Source: Phaeocystidibacter sp965659415 (GTDB lineage Bacteria; Bacteroidota; Bacteroidia; Flavobacteriales; Schleiferiaceae). Taken from it: a stretch of DNA of 64,000 nucleotides. A model generated the notes under the pieces. It saw nothing but the letters and a program-made list of their open reading frames with translations, was not told the DNA's origin and ran no database searches. How positions within the stretch are numbered: position 1 is the stretch's first letter; each line of letters starts with the position of its first letter. The stretch covers positions 35,003-99,002 of the forward strand of contig CBFHVA010000010.1 in NCBI GenBank assembly GCA_965659415.1. Direction: 5' to 3'. This document shows positions 7,713 through 15,844 of this stretch, piece after piece. The translations under genes and the position numbers were made by a program.

Positions 7713-9581
7713 TTATTGTTCAAAGGGTTCGTTGCTGATTTCTAGAATGTGGATGCTATGACCTTCCAACGTCAACTCGTTTTCGAAGTGAACCACATCA
7801 CCCGTCATAAAATCGGTGCTGCCTTGCACTTCAAACTGACGATGACCGTGAAGTACTTCGTCGTATTTGGTGAAGTCCACCGTTTTGGCGTCTTCATTAC
7901 CATTTACTAGAATGATGAATGTTCGTTCGTCGCCCTGGCGGGTGTAGGCGTAAATGCCATCGGTTACTGCCCATTGTGTGAGCTTGCCAGTGGTAAGCGC
8001 AGGAGCCGACATTCTCAAGTTACCAACATGCTCCACAAATCGGAAGGCCTCGGTCTCTTCCTCGGTCAGGTTCTCAATTTCAAACTTATTGATGGTATCT
8101 TCTTCCCAACCGCCTGGAAAGTCTTGTCGCATTTTGCCGTGCCCATCGGTTTCGCGCATCAGGATTTCAGTCCCGTAATATAGGCAAGGAATACCGCGGG
8201 TGGTCATCATTATACCAATGCCCATTTTGTACTTGCGCATATCTTGACCAATCATACCGTAGAATCGGCCTTCGTCGTGGTTATCCACAAAAGTGACCAA
8301 TCGATTTGGATCGCTGTACAGATAATCGTGAGCTAAGACATAGTAAAGCTTGGCCAATCCATTTGCCCAACCTGGATTAGATGTGAGGGCTTCCTTCATA
8401 GCGAAGTAAAACTGGAAATCGGTTACGCTTTGAAGGTGTGAATTGAAGGCGCGATCTGCATTGTCTTGCAAGAACCAATATTGAGTAGGTCCGTGATGAA
8501 CCCATGTTTCGGCAAAGATGAAAAAGTCGGGATAGCGTTCTAGGAGAAGTCGGTCGAGCTCTGCCATAAAGGCTTGATCGGGATACGCATAGGTGTCGAT
8601 GCGGAAAGCGTCAATATCAAAGAAATCAATCCACCACATGCTGTTTTGGATGAGCCATTTGGCCGCATGCGGGTTCCTTTGATTTACATCGGGCATGTGC
8701 TTGTCGAACCAGCCATCGCTCATTTTGGTGCGGTCGAAATCTGAGGCATACGGATCCATAAGCGCCGTTGCGCGGTAGTTGGTTTGCGTGTATTCCTTCC
8801 ATTGGTTGAACCAGTTTAATGCCGGCGGATTTTGAAAGAGGTAATGTTTATCCCCAAAGTGATTGTACACTACATCCATAACAATCTTCATGTCTCGGTC
8901 GTGCAGTTCTTCCACGAGATCGCCAAATTCATCATTCGTGCCATTGCGCGGATCGAGGTAATAATGGTCGGTAATGGCATAGCCGTGGTAAGAAGCTTGT
9001 GGCTCATTGTTTTCCATGAGCGGACTAATCCACAAACCTGTTACGCCGAGTGATTGGATGTAATCGAGATGGTCTTGAATGCCTTCTACATCACCACCAT
9101 GACGTGCATAAGGCTCTTCCCGGGCCACACTGTCTTCGTGCATTTCAGGGAAAACATCGTTATCGGGATTGGCATTGGCGAATCGATCGGCCGTGATGAG
9201 GTAGAGATAATCTGAGGCGGTGAGTCCGCGTTGTTGTGCGGTGGCGGGATGCAAACTCCAATCGAAAGAAAAGGCCTCTCTTCCTCCGGTGAATTGCAGC
9301 TCGACTTCCGTAGTTCTCGATACGGTGTAGGCTACAACCGTTACATACAGATATTCGTCATTTTCCGCGTGCTCGTATCCAATGATTTCGAGCTTCTGAT
9401 CATCAGAAGTCACTTCATCTACGCCATTTAGCTCCATTCCTTTCACGAGAAGTTCAAGGGTATCGCTTCCATTTCTAGGCATCCATGAAGGCGGGTCTAT
9501 TCTTTCAACCGAAAAATCTTGAGCAGGTAAAAATAGCGGGAAAAGCGCTAGAAGACTGATGATTACTGATGTTCGTGCCAT
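7713..9581 (-). CDS. Secreted GH13 alpha-amylase / neopullulanase-like enzyme
   Basis: A 622-residue protein with a Sec signal peptide (ALFPLFLPAQ) and no lipobox. Residues about 25-110 form an N-terminal Ig-like domain resembling the cyclomaltodextrinase/SusA N-domain (IDPPSWMPRNGSD). The GH13 barrel follows with N240-H241 in VVYNH, nucleophile D329 in DAFRID, acid/base E358 in FAETW, and H435-D436 in VDNHDEGRF; a C-terminal beta domain ends the protein. It is probably a periplasmic amylase or neopullulanase cutting oligosaccharides from starch. It is divergent from the type IX-secreted protein gene at 9720 and shares a 17-bp upstream motif with it. Confidence 0.92.
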   Translation of the reverse strand: MARTSVIISLLALFPLFLPAQDFSVERIDPPSWMPRNGSDTLELLVKGMELNGVDEVTSDDQKLEIIGYEHAENDEYLYVTVVAYTVSRTTEVELQFTGGREAFSFDWSLHPATAQQRGLTASDYLYLITADRFANANPDNDVFPEMHEDSVAREEPYARHGGDVEGIQDHLDYIQSLGVTGLWISPLMENNEPQASYHGYAITDHYYLDPRNGTNDEFGDLVEELHDRDMKIVMDVVYNHFGDKHYLFQNPPALNWFNQWKEYTQTNYRATALMDPYASDFDRTKMSDGWFDKHMPDVNQRNPHAAKWLIQNSMWWIDFFDIDAFRIDTYAYPDQAFMAELDRLLLERYPDFFIFAETWVHHGPTQYWFLQDNADRAFNSHLQSVTDFQFYFAMKEALTSNPGWANGLAKLYYVLAHDYLYSDPNRLVTFVDNHDEGRFYGMIGQDMRKYKMGIGIMMTTRGIPCLYYGTEILMRETDGHGKMRQDFPGGWEEDTINKFEIENLTEEETEAFRFVEHVGNLRMSAPALTTGKLTQWAVTDGIYAYTRQGDERTFIILVNGNEDAKTVDFTKYDEVLHGHRQFEVQGSTDFMTGDVVHFENELTLEGHSIHILEISNEPFEQ

Positions 9582-9595
9582 TGTGTCTAGATGAA

Positions 9596-9612
9596 TAAGT
9601 GTACAAATTACA
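9596..9612 (-). promoter_or_regulatory. Shared 17-bp motif upstream of the amylase gene
   Basis: Read toward the amylase gene the sequence is TGTAATTTGTACACTTA, ending about 14 nt before its ATG. The same motif (TGTAAnnnGTACACTTA, all 14 fixed bases identical) lies at the same distance upstream of the divergent gene at 9720. It is a candidate regulator site or specialised promoter for alpha-glucan genes. Confidence 0.55.
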
Positions 9613-9689
9613 CGAATTATATTTTTACGGGGGCAACTTTCTTACCTGAACGTTATGAATGATTGGTTTTTTTATAAATTAGCACTAAT

Positions 9690-9706
9690 TGTAAAAAGTA
9701 CACTTA
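9690..9706 (+). promoter_or_regulatory. Shared 17-bp motif upstream of the type IX-secreted protein gene
   Basis: The sequence TGTAAAAAGTACACTTA ends 13 nt before the ATG at 9720. It is the mirror-orientation copy of the motif at 9596-9612, so both genes carry the motif in the same orientation and nearly the same distance relative to their start codons. Confidence 0.55.
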
Positions 9707-9719
9707 CACAATTTTTGTT

Positions 9720-11099
9720 ATGAAGAAACTCTACGCTTTGGCATTGATCATGGGCGGTTCGTTTTGGGCAGGAGCTCAAACTTACGCTGTGGACTTTGCT
9801 GTTGACATTAAGGCGGTGAATCCGAATCAGGACACCGTAATTATCGCAGGCGACTTTGCGGCAGCTGATGCTTCGGGAGCCTACACCAACTGGAATGATG
9901 GTGGTAATGCGGATAGCGCTGTATATGCATCTGATGCAGATATGGACGGCATCTGGACATTCACTGCTAACCTTCCTGATGGAAGTTACCAATACAAGTT
10001 CTTGAACGGTGTTGGTGGATGGGAAAGTGTTGCTAACCGTACTTTCATTGTGAGTGGTGGTGCTGTGGCATTGGACACTTTCTGTTATGATGTAGTTACT
10101 CCTGGTATCTGCCCAACTACCGTTGCTGATACTTTTGATGTGACTATTCAAATTGACATGAGCACTACTTGTGGCTTCGACCCAACAACTGACATTGTTG
10201 ACTTTGCAGGTGAGCCAAACGCTTGGGCTGGTGATACGTTGACTGACGCTGACGGCGACTTGATTTACGAAATCACTTATACTGACCTTCCGGTACAAGT
10301 AGAGCTTTCTACTGGCTTGGCTTCTTTCCAAGGTAAGTGCCGTATCAACTCTGACTGGGGTACTTCTGAAGGTGGCGCCAACCGTGTGTTCGAAGTTGGT
10401 TCTGATACCATCCTTCCTGAGCGTTGCTACGGTGCGTTTGCATACGGTGCATGTGCTCCAATTCCAATGCCTTCAACGGTTACTTTCCGTGTAGACATGA
10501 GCGCTGAGGTTCCTGCTGGTGATGGTAAAATCTTCGTTATGGGTGATTTCACTAGTTGGCAAGATGGTGCTTTGGAAATGATGGATCCTGATGGTGACAA
10601 CATTTACGAAATAGTAGTTCCTAACTTCTGCCCACCAGAGATTTACTACAAGTTTATCAACGGTACTCCTGATCAACAAGGAGGTACAGGTGCAGTTGAA
10701 GAAACAGCTGACTTCTCTGACATCGGTGGATGTGGTGTTGACAACGGTTCATTCTCTGACAACCGTTACGTAGTTCGTCCGTCTGACGGAAACGACGTAA
10801 TCATCGAGTTTGCCTTCAACACTTGTAATGGTATCCAAGGTGGTGTTAGCGTTGACGAGTTCGCTGCTGAAACACTTTACATGACTCCAAACCCAATGGG
10901 TGAGCGCGCAATTGTTGCTCTTCCTGAAGGAACATTTAACGGTCAGATTGTAGACCTTACTGGTCGCGTAATCCGCACTTTCTCTGACGTTTCTAACGAG
11001 TTGGTTGTTGAGCGCAACGGCATGAACGCCGGTGTATACATGCTCGTAATCAGCAATGAGAATGGCGAAACAAACACAACTAAGTTTGTAGTTCGCTAA
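9720..11099 (+). CDS. Type IX-secreted protein with three starch-binding-like modules
   Basis: A 459-residue protein: signal peptide (SFWAGAQ), three homologous beta-sandwich modules (about residues 22-140, 141-255, 256-370) and a C-terminal type A sorting domain (MTPNPMGERAIVAL, then GRVIRTF and MNAGVYML) that directs export through the type IX system. The modules repeat features such as VIIAGDFA or IFVMGDFTSWQDG, D-x-DG-D, and YKF(L/I)NG, typical of CBM20/CBM48-like alpha-glucan-binding folds. No catalytic domain is present, so it is probably a surface glucan-binding or capture protein. Codon use is strikingly uniform (AAC, TTC, GGT, GAC dominate) compared with neighbours, suggesting very high expression. 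A strong terminator follows at 11126. Confidence 0.85.
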   Translation: MKKLYALALIMGGSFWAGAQTYAVDFAVDIKAVNPNQDTVIIAGDFAAADASGAYTNWNDGGNADSAVYASDADMDGIWTFTANLPDGSYQYKFLNGVGGWESVANRTFIVSGGAVALDTFCYDVVTPGICPTTVADTFDVTIQIDMSTTCGFDPTTDIVDFAGEPNAWAGDTLTDADGDLIYEITYTDLPVQVELSTGLASFQGKCRINSDWGTSEGGANRVFEVGSDTILPERCYGAFAYGACAPIPMPSTVTFRVDMSAEVPAGDGKIFVMGDFTSWQDGALEMMDPDGDNIYEIVVPNFCPPEIYYKFINGTPDQQGGTGAVEETADFSDIGGCGVDNGSFSDNRYVVRPSDGNDVIIEFAFNTCNGIQGGVSVDEFAAETLYMTPNPMGERAIVALPEGTFNGQIVDLTGRVIRTFSDVSNELVVERNGMNAGVYMLVISNENGETNTTKFVVR

Positions 11100-11125
11100 T
11101 CACAAAGCAATTCTGATGTTTTCAG

Positions 11126-11156
11126 AGCCCCTCGTCTGTAAAGGCGGGGGGCTTTT
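11126..11156 (+). terminator. Rho-independent terminator after the type IX-secreted protein gene
   Basis: The stem AGCCCC (11126-11131) pairs with GGGGCT (11148-11153), possibly extended by wobble pairs, and is followed by a short T-run, 27 nt after the stop codon. Confidence 0.8.
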
Positions 11157-11160
11157 GGTT

Positions 11161-11205
11161 TTAAGGGTGTTAAGGGGCTCAGGGACTTAAGGGGCTCAAG
11201 GGCTG
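11161..11205. repeat. Short direct repeats (17-nt period)
   Basis: Two near-identical copies, TTAAGGGGCTCAGGGA (11170-11185) and TTAAGGGGCTCAAGGG (11187-11202), are preceded by a partial TTAAGGG. The tract is non-coding and follows the terminator. Confidence 0.55.
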
Positions 11206-11223
11206 AATGACGGCCTCCCAAGA

Positions 11224-11342
11224 TTCGACTAACCCCAGCGCCACGCCTTTCGTGGCCAAGGGCCGCGACCTTTCATTCGCCGGCAAGCGGATGACCTTTG
11301 CCCTGCCGAAAGGCCGGGCACCTTTCCGCCGCTAGGCGGACC
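11224..11342 (-). repeat. Dispersed hairpin-rich intergenic element, copy 2
   Basis: On the minus strand the element begins with GGTCCGCC, 4 nt, GGCGGAAAGG and ends with GTGGCGCTGGGGTTAGT plus CGAA, matching copy 1 at 6144-6212 apart from one central base at the right end. The middle is longer and holds extra hairpins (GCCACG at 11240-11245 with CGTGGC at 11251-11256). Together with the flanking terminators it fills the 352-nt gap 11100-11451, where no gene is seen. Confidence 0.6.
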
Positions 11343-11362
11343 TTCCCACGGCACCAAACAAC

Positions 11363-11401
11363 AAAAAACCACCACTCGAACACTTCGAATGGTGGTTTTT
11401 T
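11363..11401. terminator. Bidirectional terminator
   Basis: A near-perfect inverted repeat: AAAAAACCACCA (11363-11374) pairs with TGGTGGTTTTTT (11390-11401), with an inner CGAA/TTCG stem. The A-tract and T-tract allow termination in both directions, fitting the convergent genes on either side. Confidence 0.85.
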
Positions 11402-11451
11402 AATTTTGCTCTATATCTCCGCTCAATTATCTGCCGACCGGAGAACAGGAA

Positions 11452-11865
11452 CTAGCAATGCTCGTCGAACGCTCCTTTGAGATTTTCGGCAATCATGTCA
11501 GCCGTGCGACCTTCAATGTGATGACGCTCAATCATGTGAACGAGTTCGCCATTCTTGAACAAAGCCATCGATGGTGACGAAGGTGGGAACGGAGCCATTA
11601 ATGAACGAGCGCGATTCACCCCTTCTAAATCATTGCCTGCAAAAGCAGTGATGAGATTGGCTGGTTTTTTATCGGTATCATTCAAGGCAATGCGCACCGC
11701 TGGACGCGCACTGCCGGCTGCGCAACCGCAAACCGAGTTAATTACAACTAGAGTGGTGCCTTCTTTGGCGAGATATTGATCTACTTCCTCCGCTGAACGA
11801 GTTTCGTTGAAACCCAAAGCCGTAAGCTCATGGCGCATTGGAGCAATTAAGTCTTCTGGATACAT
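11452..11865 (-). CDS. BrxA/BrxB-family bacilliredoxin (YphP/YqiW family)
   Basis: A 137-residue cytosolic thiol-disulfide protein of the YphP/YqiW family, related to bacilliredoxins that remove low-molecular-weight thiols from oxidised proteins. The N-terminal MYPEDLIAPMRHEL, the CGC active site in NSVCGCAAGSARPA and the motif PFPPSSPS are characteristic. The start is set at 11865: upstream in-frame codons to 11943 add an unrelated leader and would place the -7 promoter element (11883-11890) inside the gene. It is monocistronic, between a bidirectional terminator and the divergent TetR operon. Confidence 0.93.
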   Translation of the reverse strand: MYPEDLIAPMRHELTALGFNETRSAEEVDQYLAKEGTTLVVINSVCGCAAGSARPAVRIALNDTDKKPANLITAFAGNDLEGVNRARSLMAPFPPSSPSMALFKNGELVHMIERHHIEGRTADMIAENLKGAFDEHC

Positions 11866-11882
11866 ATTGGAAAAATTTGGTA

Positions 11883-11890
11883 CAAAAATA
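11883..11890 (-). promoter_or_regulatory. Bacteroidota-type promoter (-7 TATTTTTG) of the bacilliredoxin gene
   Basis: The minus strand reads TATTTTTG, matching TAnnTTTG, 17 nt before the ATG at 11865. TTGG lies about 20 nt further upstream as a -33 candidate. Confidence 0.65.
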
Positions 11891-12022
11891 CAATGGGTTG
11901 TATGGAATAACCAATTCTTAAAGCCAAGTGTTCGCTTCTTCATAAAGTGAATCTATAACTTAGAAGAAACAAGTCATTGCAACTTTTTTAAAGCATACAT
12001 AGCTTTGAATTTAAACATTTTT

Positions 12023-12047
12023 TATTTTTGACTGACCGATAAGTCAA
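12023..12047 (+). promoter_or_regulatory. Promoter and probable TetR operator of the export operon
   Basis: The -7 element TATTTTTG (12023-12030) overlaps an inverted repeat with arms TTGACT (12028-12033) and AGTCAA (12042-12047), with an 8-nt spacer GACCGATA. The repeat ends 6 nt before the tetR ATG. Placement over the probable transcription start suggests negative autoregulation of the operon by its own TetR protein. Confidence 0.6.
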
Positions 12048-12053
12048 TAAATA

Positions 12054-12647
12054 ATGTCGCCACGCACGAAAGAAAAAAGTGCTCAAGTAAGAGAGCAGAG
12101 TAGGAAGCAAATTGTGGAAGCCGCCTTCAGATGTTTTGCAAAGGACGGATTCAACTTAACTAGCATGGCGGTCATAGCCAAAGAGGCAGAGGTGTCAAAG
12201 GGGCTTATTTACCATCACTTTGCAAGTAAGGAAGATGTGCTGCTTGCTGTATTCAACAACTTGGTTGAAGAAACTCAGGGTATCTGGCAAATGAACCTTG
12301 AGGAAACAAGTCCCAAGGTGCTGCTGAGCAGCATGATTGACTTGACTGTACAGTTTATGGAGTCACATCCTGGATGGGTGCGTTTGATGATTCACTTGGT
12401 CTTGCAAGAAGATGTAGTAGAGGGATTGTCTGAGCATATAGAGATGTTGCGTCAGGCCAAAGTGTTTCAGGTAAAGCCGATATTTGAGGCATTGGGTTAT
12501 CAAGATCCCATAGCGGCAGCGTTTTATTTTGGTGCCAAGCTCGACGGCATCACAATGGGATATTTATCGCTTAAGGAAGATTATCCCATCGATGACATGG
12601 TTCAAAAATTAAAGGCAGAGTACAACTTAATAGACTCGGAAACATGA
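12054..12647 (+). CDS. TetR-family transcriptional regulator
   Basis: A 197-residue DNA-binding regulator. Residues about 15-62 form the TetR helix-turn-helix domain (IVEAAFRCFAKDGF, then SMAVIAKEAEVSKGLIYHHFASKEDVL). The C-terminal ligand-binding/dimerisation part is unspecific. It is the first gene of an eight-gene operon encoding an envelope export system and overlaps the next gene by ATGA, so it is almost certainly the local repressor, binding the inverted repeat at 12028-12047. The inducer is unknown; TetR proteins in such settings often sense the exported molecule. Confidence 0.92.
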   Translation: MSPRTKEKSAQVREQSRKQIVEAAFRCFAKDGFNLTSMAVIAKEAEVSKGLIYHHFASKEDVLLAVFNNLVEETQGIWQMNLEETSPKVLLSSMIDLTVQFMESHPGWVRLMIHLVLQEDVVEGLSEHIEMLRQAKVFQVKPIFEALGYQDPIAAAFYFGAKLDGITMGYLSLKEDYPIDDMVQKLKAEYNLIDSET

Positions 12648-13387
12648 GAAGAGCGGGACTAATCGGATTGATGCTGTTGACCAGCCTCACAGGATGGACG
12701 CAGGATGTGAATGCCATAATTGAGCGCAGCGAATCCAATTTGAGAGGGGCTTCAAGCGAGGGAACCATAGAAATCAACATTGTCCGCCCCACCTGGGAAA
12801 GAAATATTACCGCAACCACGTGGAGTGAAGGTTCGGATTACAGCATGGTACTTATCAATTCACCTGCACGAGATAGGGGTACGGTGTTCCTTAAAAGAGA
12901 ACAGGAGATGTGGAATTACATTCCAACCATTAACCGACAGGTGAAAATGCCTCCAAGCATGATGTCGCAAAGCTGGATGGGTAGCGATTTTAACAACGAT
13001 GACTTGGTTCGAGAGTCTTCGTTAGTGCGAGACTATACCCATACCTTAGTAGGACGTGAGGTCATTCGAGGAGAAGAGTGTTACGTGATTGAGAGCGTTC
13101 CCAATGACGATGCTCCGGTAGTGTGGGGTAAGCTGACCATGCACATTACAGTGGGACACGAACTGCAATGGCAAACTGACTTTTACGATGAATACGGTGA
13201 CTTGGTTCAGCGAATGGAAGGATATGATATCGCTGAATTTGATGGCAGAAAATTGCCTTCACGCATTCGAATGACCCCGATGGATGTCCAAGGAGAGTAC
13301 ACGGAAATGATCTATCAGAGCTTAGATTTTGACGTTCAATTTGCGGCCAATTTCTTCTCCACACAGAATATGAAACGCGTTAGATAG
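12644..13387 (+). CDS. LolA-like outer membrane lipoprotein-sorting family protein
   Basis: A 247-residue secreted protein (signal peptide ending TGWTQ). The region from about residue 60 (SMVLINSPARDRGTVFLKREQEMWNYIPTINR) and the DFYDEYGDLV segment match the family annotated as outer membrane lipoprotein-sorting protein, with a LolA/LppX-type half-barrel that holds a lipid or acyl chain in the periplasm. It sits between tetR and two LolCE/FtsX-type permeases, so it probably receives a hydrophobic cargo from them. It is not the housekeeping LolA: length, context and sequence differ. Confidence 0.8.
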   Translation: MRRAGLIGLMLLTSLTGWTQDVNAIIERSESNLRGASSEGTIEINIVRPTWERNITATTWSEGSDYSMVLINSPARDRGTVFLKREQEMWNYIPTINRQVKMPPSMMSQSWMGSDFNNDDLVRESSLVRDYTHTLVGREVIRGEECYVIESVPNDDAPVVWGKLTMHITVGHELQWQTDFYDEYGDLVQRMEGYDIAEFDGRKLPSRIRMTPMDVQGEYTEMIYQSLDFDVQFAANFFSTQNMKRVR

Positions 13388-13393
13388 AGCCTC

Positions 13394-14605
13394 ATGTTAC
13401 TACTACAACTTTCGTGGCGAAACTTATGGCGAAATCGCCGACGCACGCTTATCACCATTGCGGCGGTGCTCTTTGCCGGCTATTCCGTCATCTCCATGCG
13501 CACACTGCAGCTCGGATCATACGACAATATGATTCGCAATACCGTGGGTGCCTTTGGAGGATTTTTACAAGTTCAGGAATCCCATTATTGGGATGAGCCC
13601 ATTCTGGACAATTCCTTCGAAACGGACTCTCTCCTCTACCAAAGAATATTGAGCATCCCAGGAGTGCAAGGCGTATCACCGCGTTTAAGCAGTGGCAGCT
13701 TGGCCAGTTCAGGTCGTCGTACGAGGGTTATCCAAGTTTTGGGAATTGATGCGGAGCGCGAAGCTCAACTAAACCTTGAAGCTCAACTTCAAGAAGGCAG
13801 CGCCGTCCCTTCAGATGGTGTAATTCTCTCTTCCAAACTGGCGGACTACCTGCAATTGGGCTTTGGAGATTCCGTAGTTCTCATTGGTCAGGGATTTAGA
13901 GGTATGAGCGCTAATGCCTTACTCCCTGTTCGCGGCATAATTAAACTTCCTAACCCAGAGCTCGATTCACGAGTGGCCATAATGGATGTGTCGGTAGCTC
14001 AGTATATGTTTGCTACGGGAAATAGACTTACCTCATTTGCCATAAACACTGAAGAAGGTGCTGATTTGCTTGAAATTCAGAATTCCATCCAAAGTGAATT
14101 GGATACGGCCTCTTTTGCGGTTATGAACTGGCGTGAAATGATGCCTGAGTTGGTGCAGACCATAGAAGCAGATTCAGCTGGGGGTGTTCTGATGTCTGGA
14201 GTACTCTACATCGTAATAGGCTTTAGTTTATTTGGCACTTTCATTATGTTGGCCGCCGAACGAAAACGAGAATATGGGATGCTCATAGGACTGGGCATGC
14301 GGAAGACACAGCTCATGATTATGGCATTTTTTGAGGCTCTGTTCATGGCGGTTATAGGCAGTGGATTGGCAATTCTCATTAATCGCCCTCAATCGCTATA
14401 TTTCCATCATAACCCCATTCAACTCACAGGACAAGCGCGCGATGCATTGCTCGAAATGGGTATGGAGGCTTCAATGCCTGCTTCCATCGACTGGAGTATT
14501 CCCCTCACCCATGGAATGATACTCGTGGTACTCACACTGATTATTGCTTCATACACCTTGATATCAATTAAGAGAATTAAACCGGTTTCGGCCATGCGGT
14601 CATAA
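13394..14605 (+). CDS. FtsX/MacB-family ABC transporter permease (1)
   Basis: A 403-residue inner-membrane permease. The N-terminus LSWRNLWRNRRRT precedes TM1, a periplasmic MacB-type core domain spans about residues 40-270, and three hydrophobic segments (about 275-295, 310-335, 370-395) complete the FtsX domain. Such permeases pair with LolD/MacB-type ATPases and do not import; they work on substrates in the outer leaflet or periplasm. The next gene, 3 nt downstream, encodes a second permease, so a heterodimer is likely. Confidence 0.9.
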   Translation: MLLLQLSWRNLWRNRRRTLITIAAVLFAGYSVISMRTLQLGSYDNMIRNTVGAFGGFLQVQESHYWDEPILDNSFETDSLLYQRILSIPGVQGVSPRLSSGSLASSGRRTRVIQVLGIDAEREAQLNLEAQLQEGSAVPSDGVILSSKLADYLQLGFGDSVVLIGQGFRGMSANALLPVRGIIKLPNPELDSRVAIMDVSVAQYMFATGNRLTSFAINTEEGADLLEIQNSIQSELDTASFAVMNWREMMPELVQTIEADSAGGVLMSGVLYIVIGFSLFGTFIMLAAERKREYGMLIGLGMRKTQLMIMAFFEALFMAVIGSGLAILINRPQSLYFHHNPIQLTGQARDALLEMGMEASMPASIDWSIPLTHGMILVVLTLIIASYTLISIKRIKPVSAMRS

Positions 14606-14608
14606 GCT

Positions 14609-15844
14609 ATGGATACGTTACGAATCATCATCACCATTGCATGGCGCAACCTTTGGAGAAGTAAGGTGAGAAGCCTAGTTGTTATCCTCGCCATGACCAT
14701 GGGCATTTGGGCGTGTATTTTTCTCTCGGGTTTTGCCATTGGTATCAACGATCAGCGCACCGATTCTGCCCTATCTACTTATCTTGGCTACGCCCAAGTT
14801 CATGCTGATGGATGGAAACAAGACGGGGCAATAGAATACGTCATTCCCAATATTAAATCAGTAGAAGACGTACTGGAGAGTGAGCCTGGGTATGTGGCCC
14901 ATAGCGCCCGTATCGTCCAATTTGGAATAGCAAGCTCTAGCAGGGGAATTCTGGGAGTTCAAATTGTAGGCGTAGACCCAGCTGCAGATACTTTAGTTTG
15001 TGATTTGAACACACGTCTTATTAAAGGGGAGTATTTACCCGATGGCAGGAGAATACCGTTGGCTTATGTTGGAGAATCCTTGGCTGAAGAATTGAATTTG
15101 GAACTGGGAAGTAGACTTCCCTTGGGATTCCAGCACGTCGACGGATACCCTACTCAAGAGTTGTTCAGAGTGGGAGGCATCTTCAAAACCGTTTCATCGG
15201 TTTATGATAAATCGACCATTCAAATCAGACGAAGTGATTTTGCCAAGTTTATGGGCATAGAGCCCAATGAGGCGCATGAAATTGTATTGCGCCTCAGTGA
15301 TAAGGAGAGTGCGCGCGTTTATGCCGAAAATGCCAATGCACAGATGCATGGGGCGCTTGTTGAATCATGGCAAGAAGTTTCGCCAGACCTGGGATACGCC
15401 GATGATATGATGGCTTTCAGCTTGTACATCTTTATTGGCATCATCGTCTTTGCCATAACCTTTGGCATCCTGAATACCATGCTTATGGCCATTCTTGAAA
15501 GAAGAAGAGAGCTTGGAATGCTCATGGCCGTGGGGATGAATAGAGGTCGCACATTCACCATGATTGTATTTGAAACCTTCTTTTTAGGCTGTATTGGCGC
15601 GCCCATAGGCATCTTGGTTGCACACGTTTCCTTGCTCATTTCTGGCAGAACCGGCTTCGACTTAAGTGCGTTTGGCGACGGCTTGAACAGCTATGGAATG
15701 GATAGCTTTATTTACCCCGTTCCAGTGCCAGATTATTACTTGGGTATTTCATTAATGGTGGTTGTAATGACCCTGATAGCCTCTCTAGTGCCCGCCTTCC
15801 GGGCACTTAGACTGAATCCCGTTGAATCCATTCGTTCCGTATGA
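14609..15844 (+). CDS. FtsX/MacB-family ABC transporter permease (2)
   Basis: A 411-residue partner of the preceding permease with the same plan: IAWRNLWRSKVRS before TM1, a periplasmic domain, then three C-terminal TM segments including FGILNTMLMAILERRRELGMLMAVGM, a typical FtsX-domain stretch. It ends LRLNPVESIRSV, the usual C-terminal motif of this permease class. Its stop overlaps the start of the first DUF4421 gene by ATGA. Confidence 0.9.
   Translation: MDTLRIIITIAWRNLWRSKVRSLVVILAMTMGIWACIFLSGFAIGINDQRTDSALSTYLGYAQVHADGWKQDGAIEYVIPNIKSVEDVLESEPGYVAHSARIVQFGIASSSRGILGVQIVGVDPAADTLVCDLNTRLIKGEYLPDGRRIPLAYVGESLAEELNLELGSRLPLGFQHVDGYPTQELFRVGGIFKTVSSVYDKSTIQIRRSDFAKFMGIEPNEAHEIVLRLSDKESARVYAENANAQMHGALVESWQEVSPDLGYADDMMAFSLYIFIGIIVFAITFGILNTMLMAILERRRELGMLMAVGMNRGRTFTMIVFETFFLGCIGAPIGILVAHVSLLISGRTGFDLSAFGDGLNSYGMDSFIYPVPVPDYYLGISLMVVVMTLIASLVPAFRALRLNPVESIRSV

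Noticed and set aside
9672..10331. 219-codon open frame on the minus strand
   Set aside because: Lies fully antisense to the highly expressed type IX-secreted gene, whose codon bias creates the open frame; composition is Ser/Val/Thr-rich with no motif.
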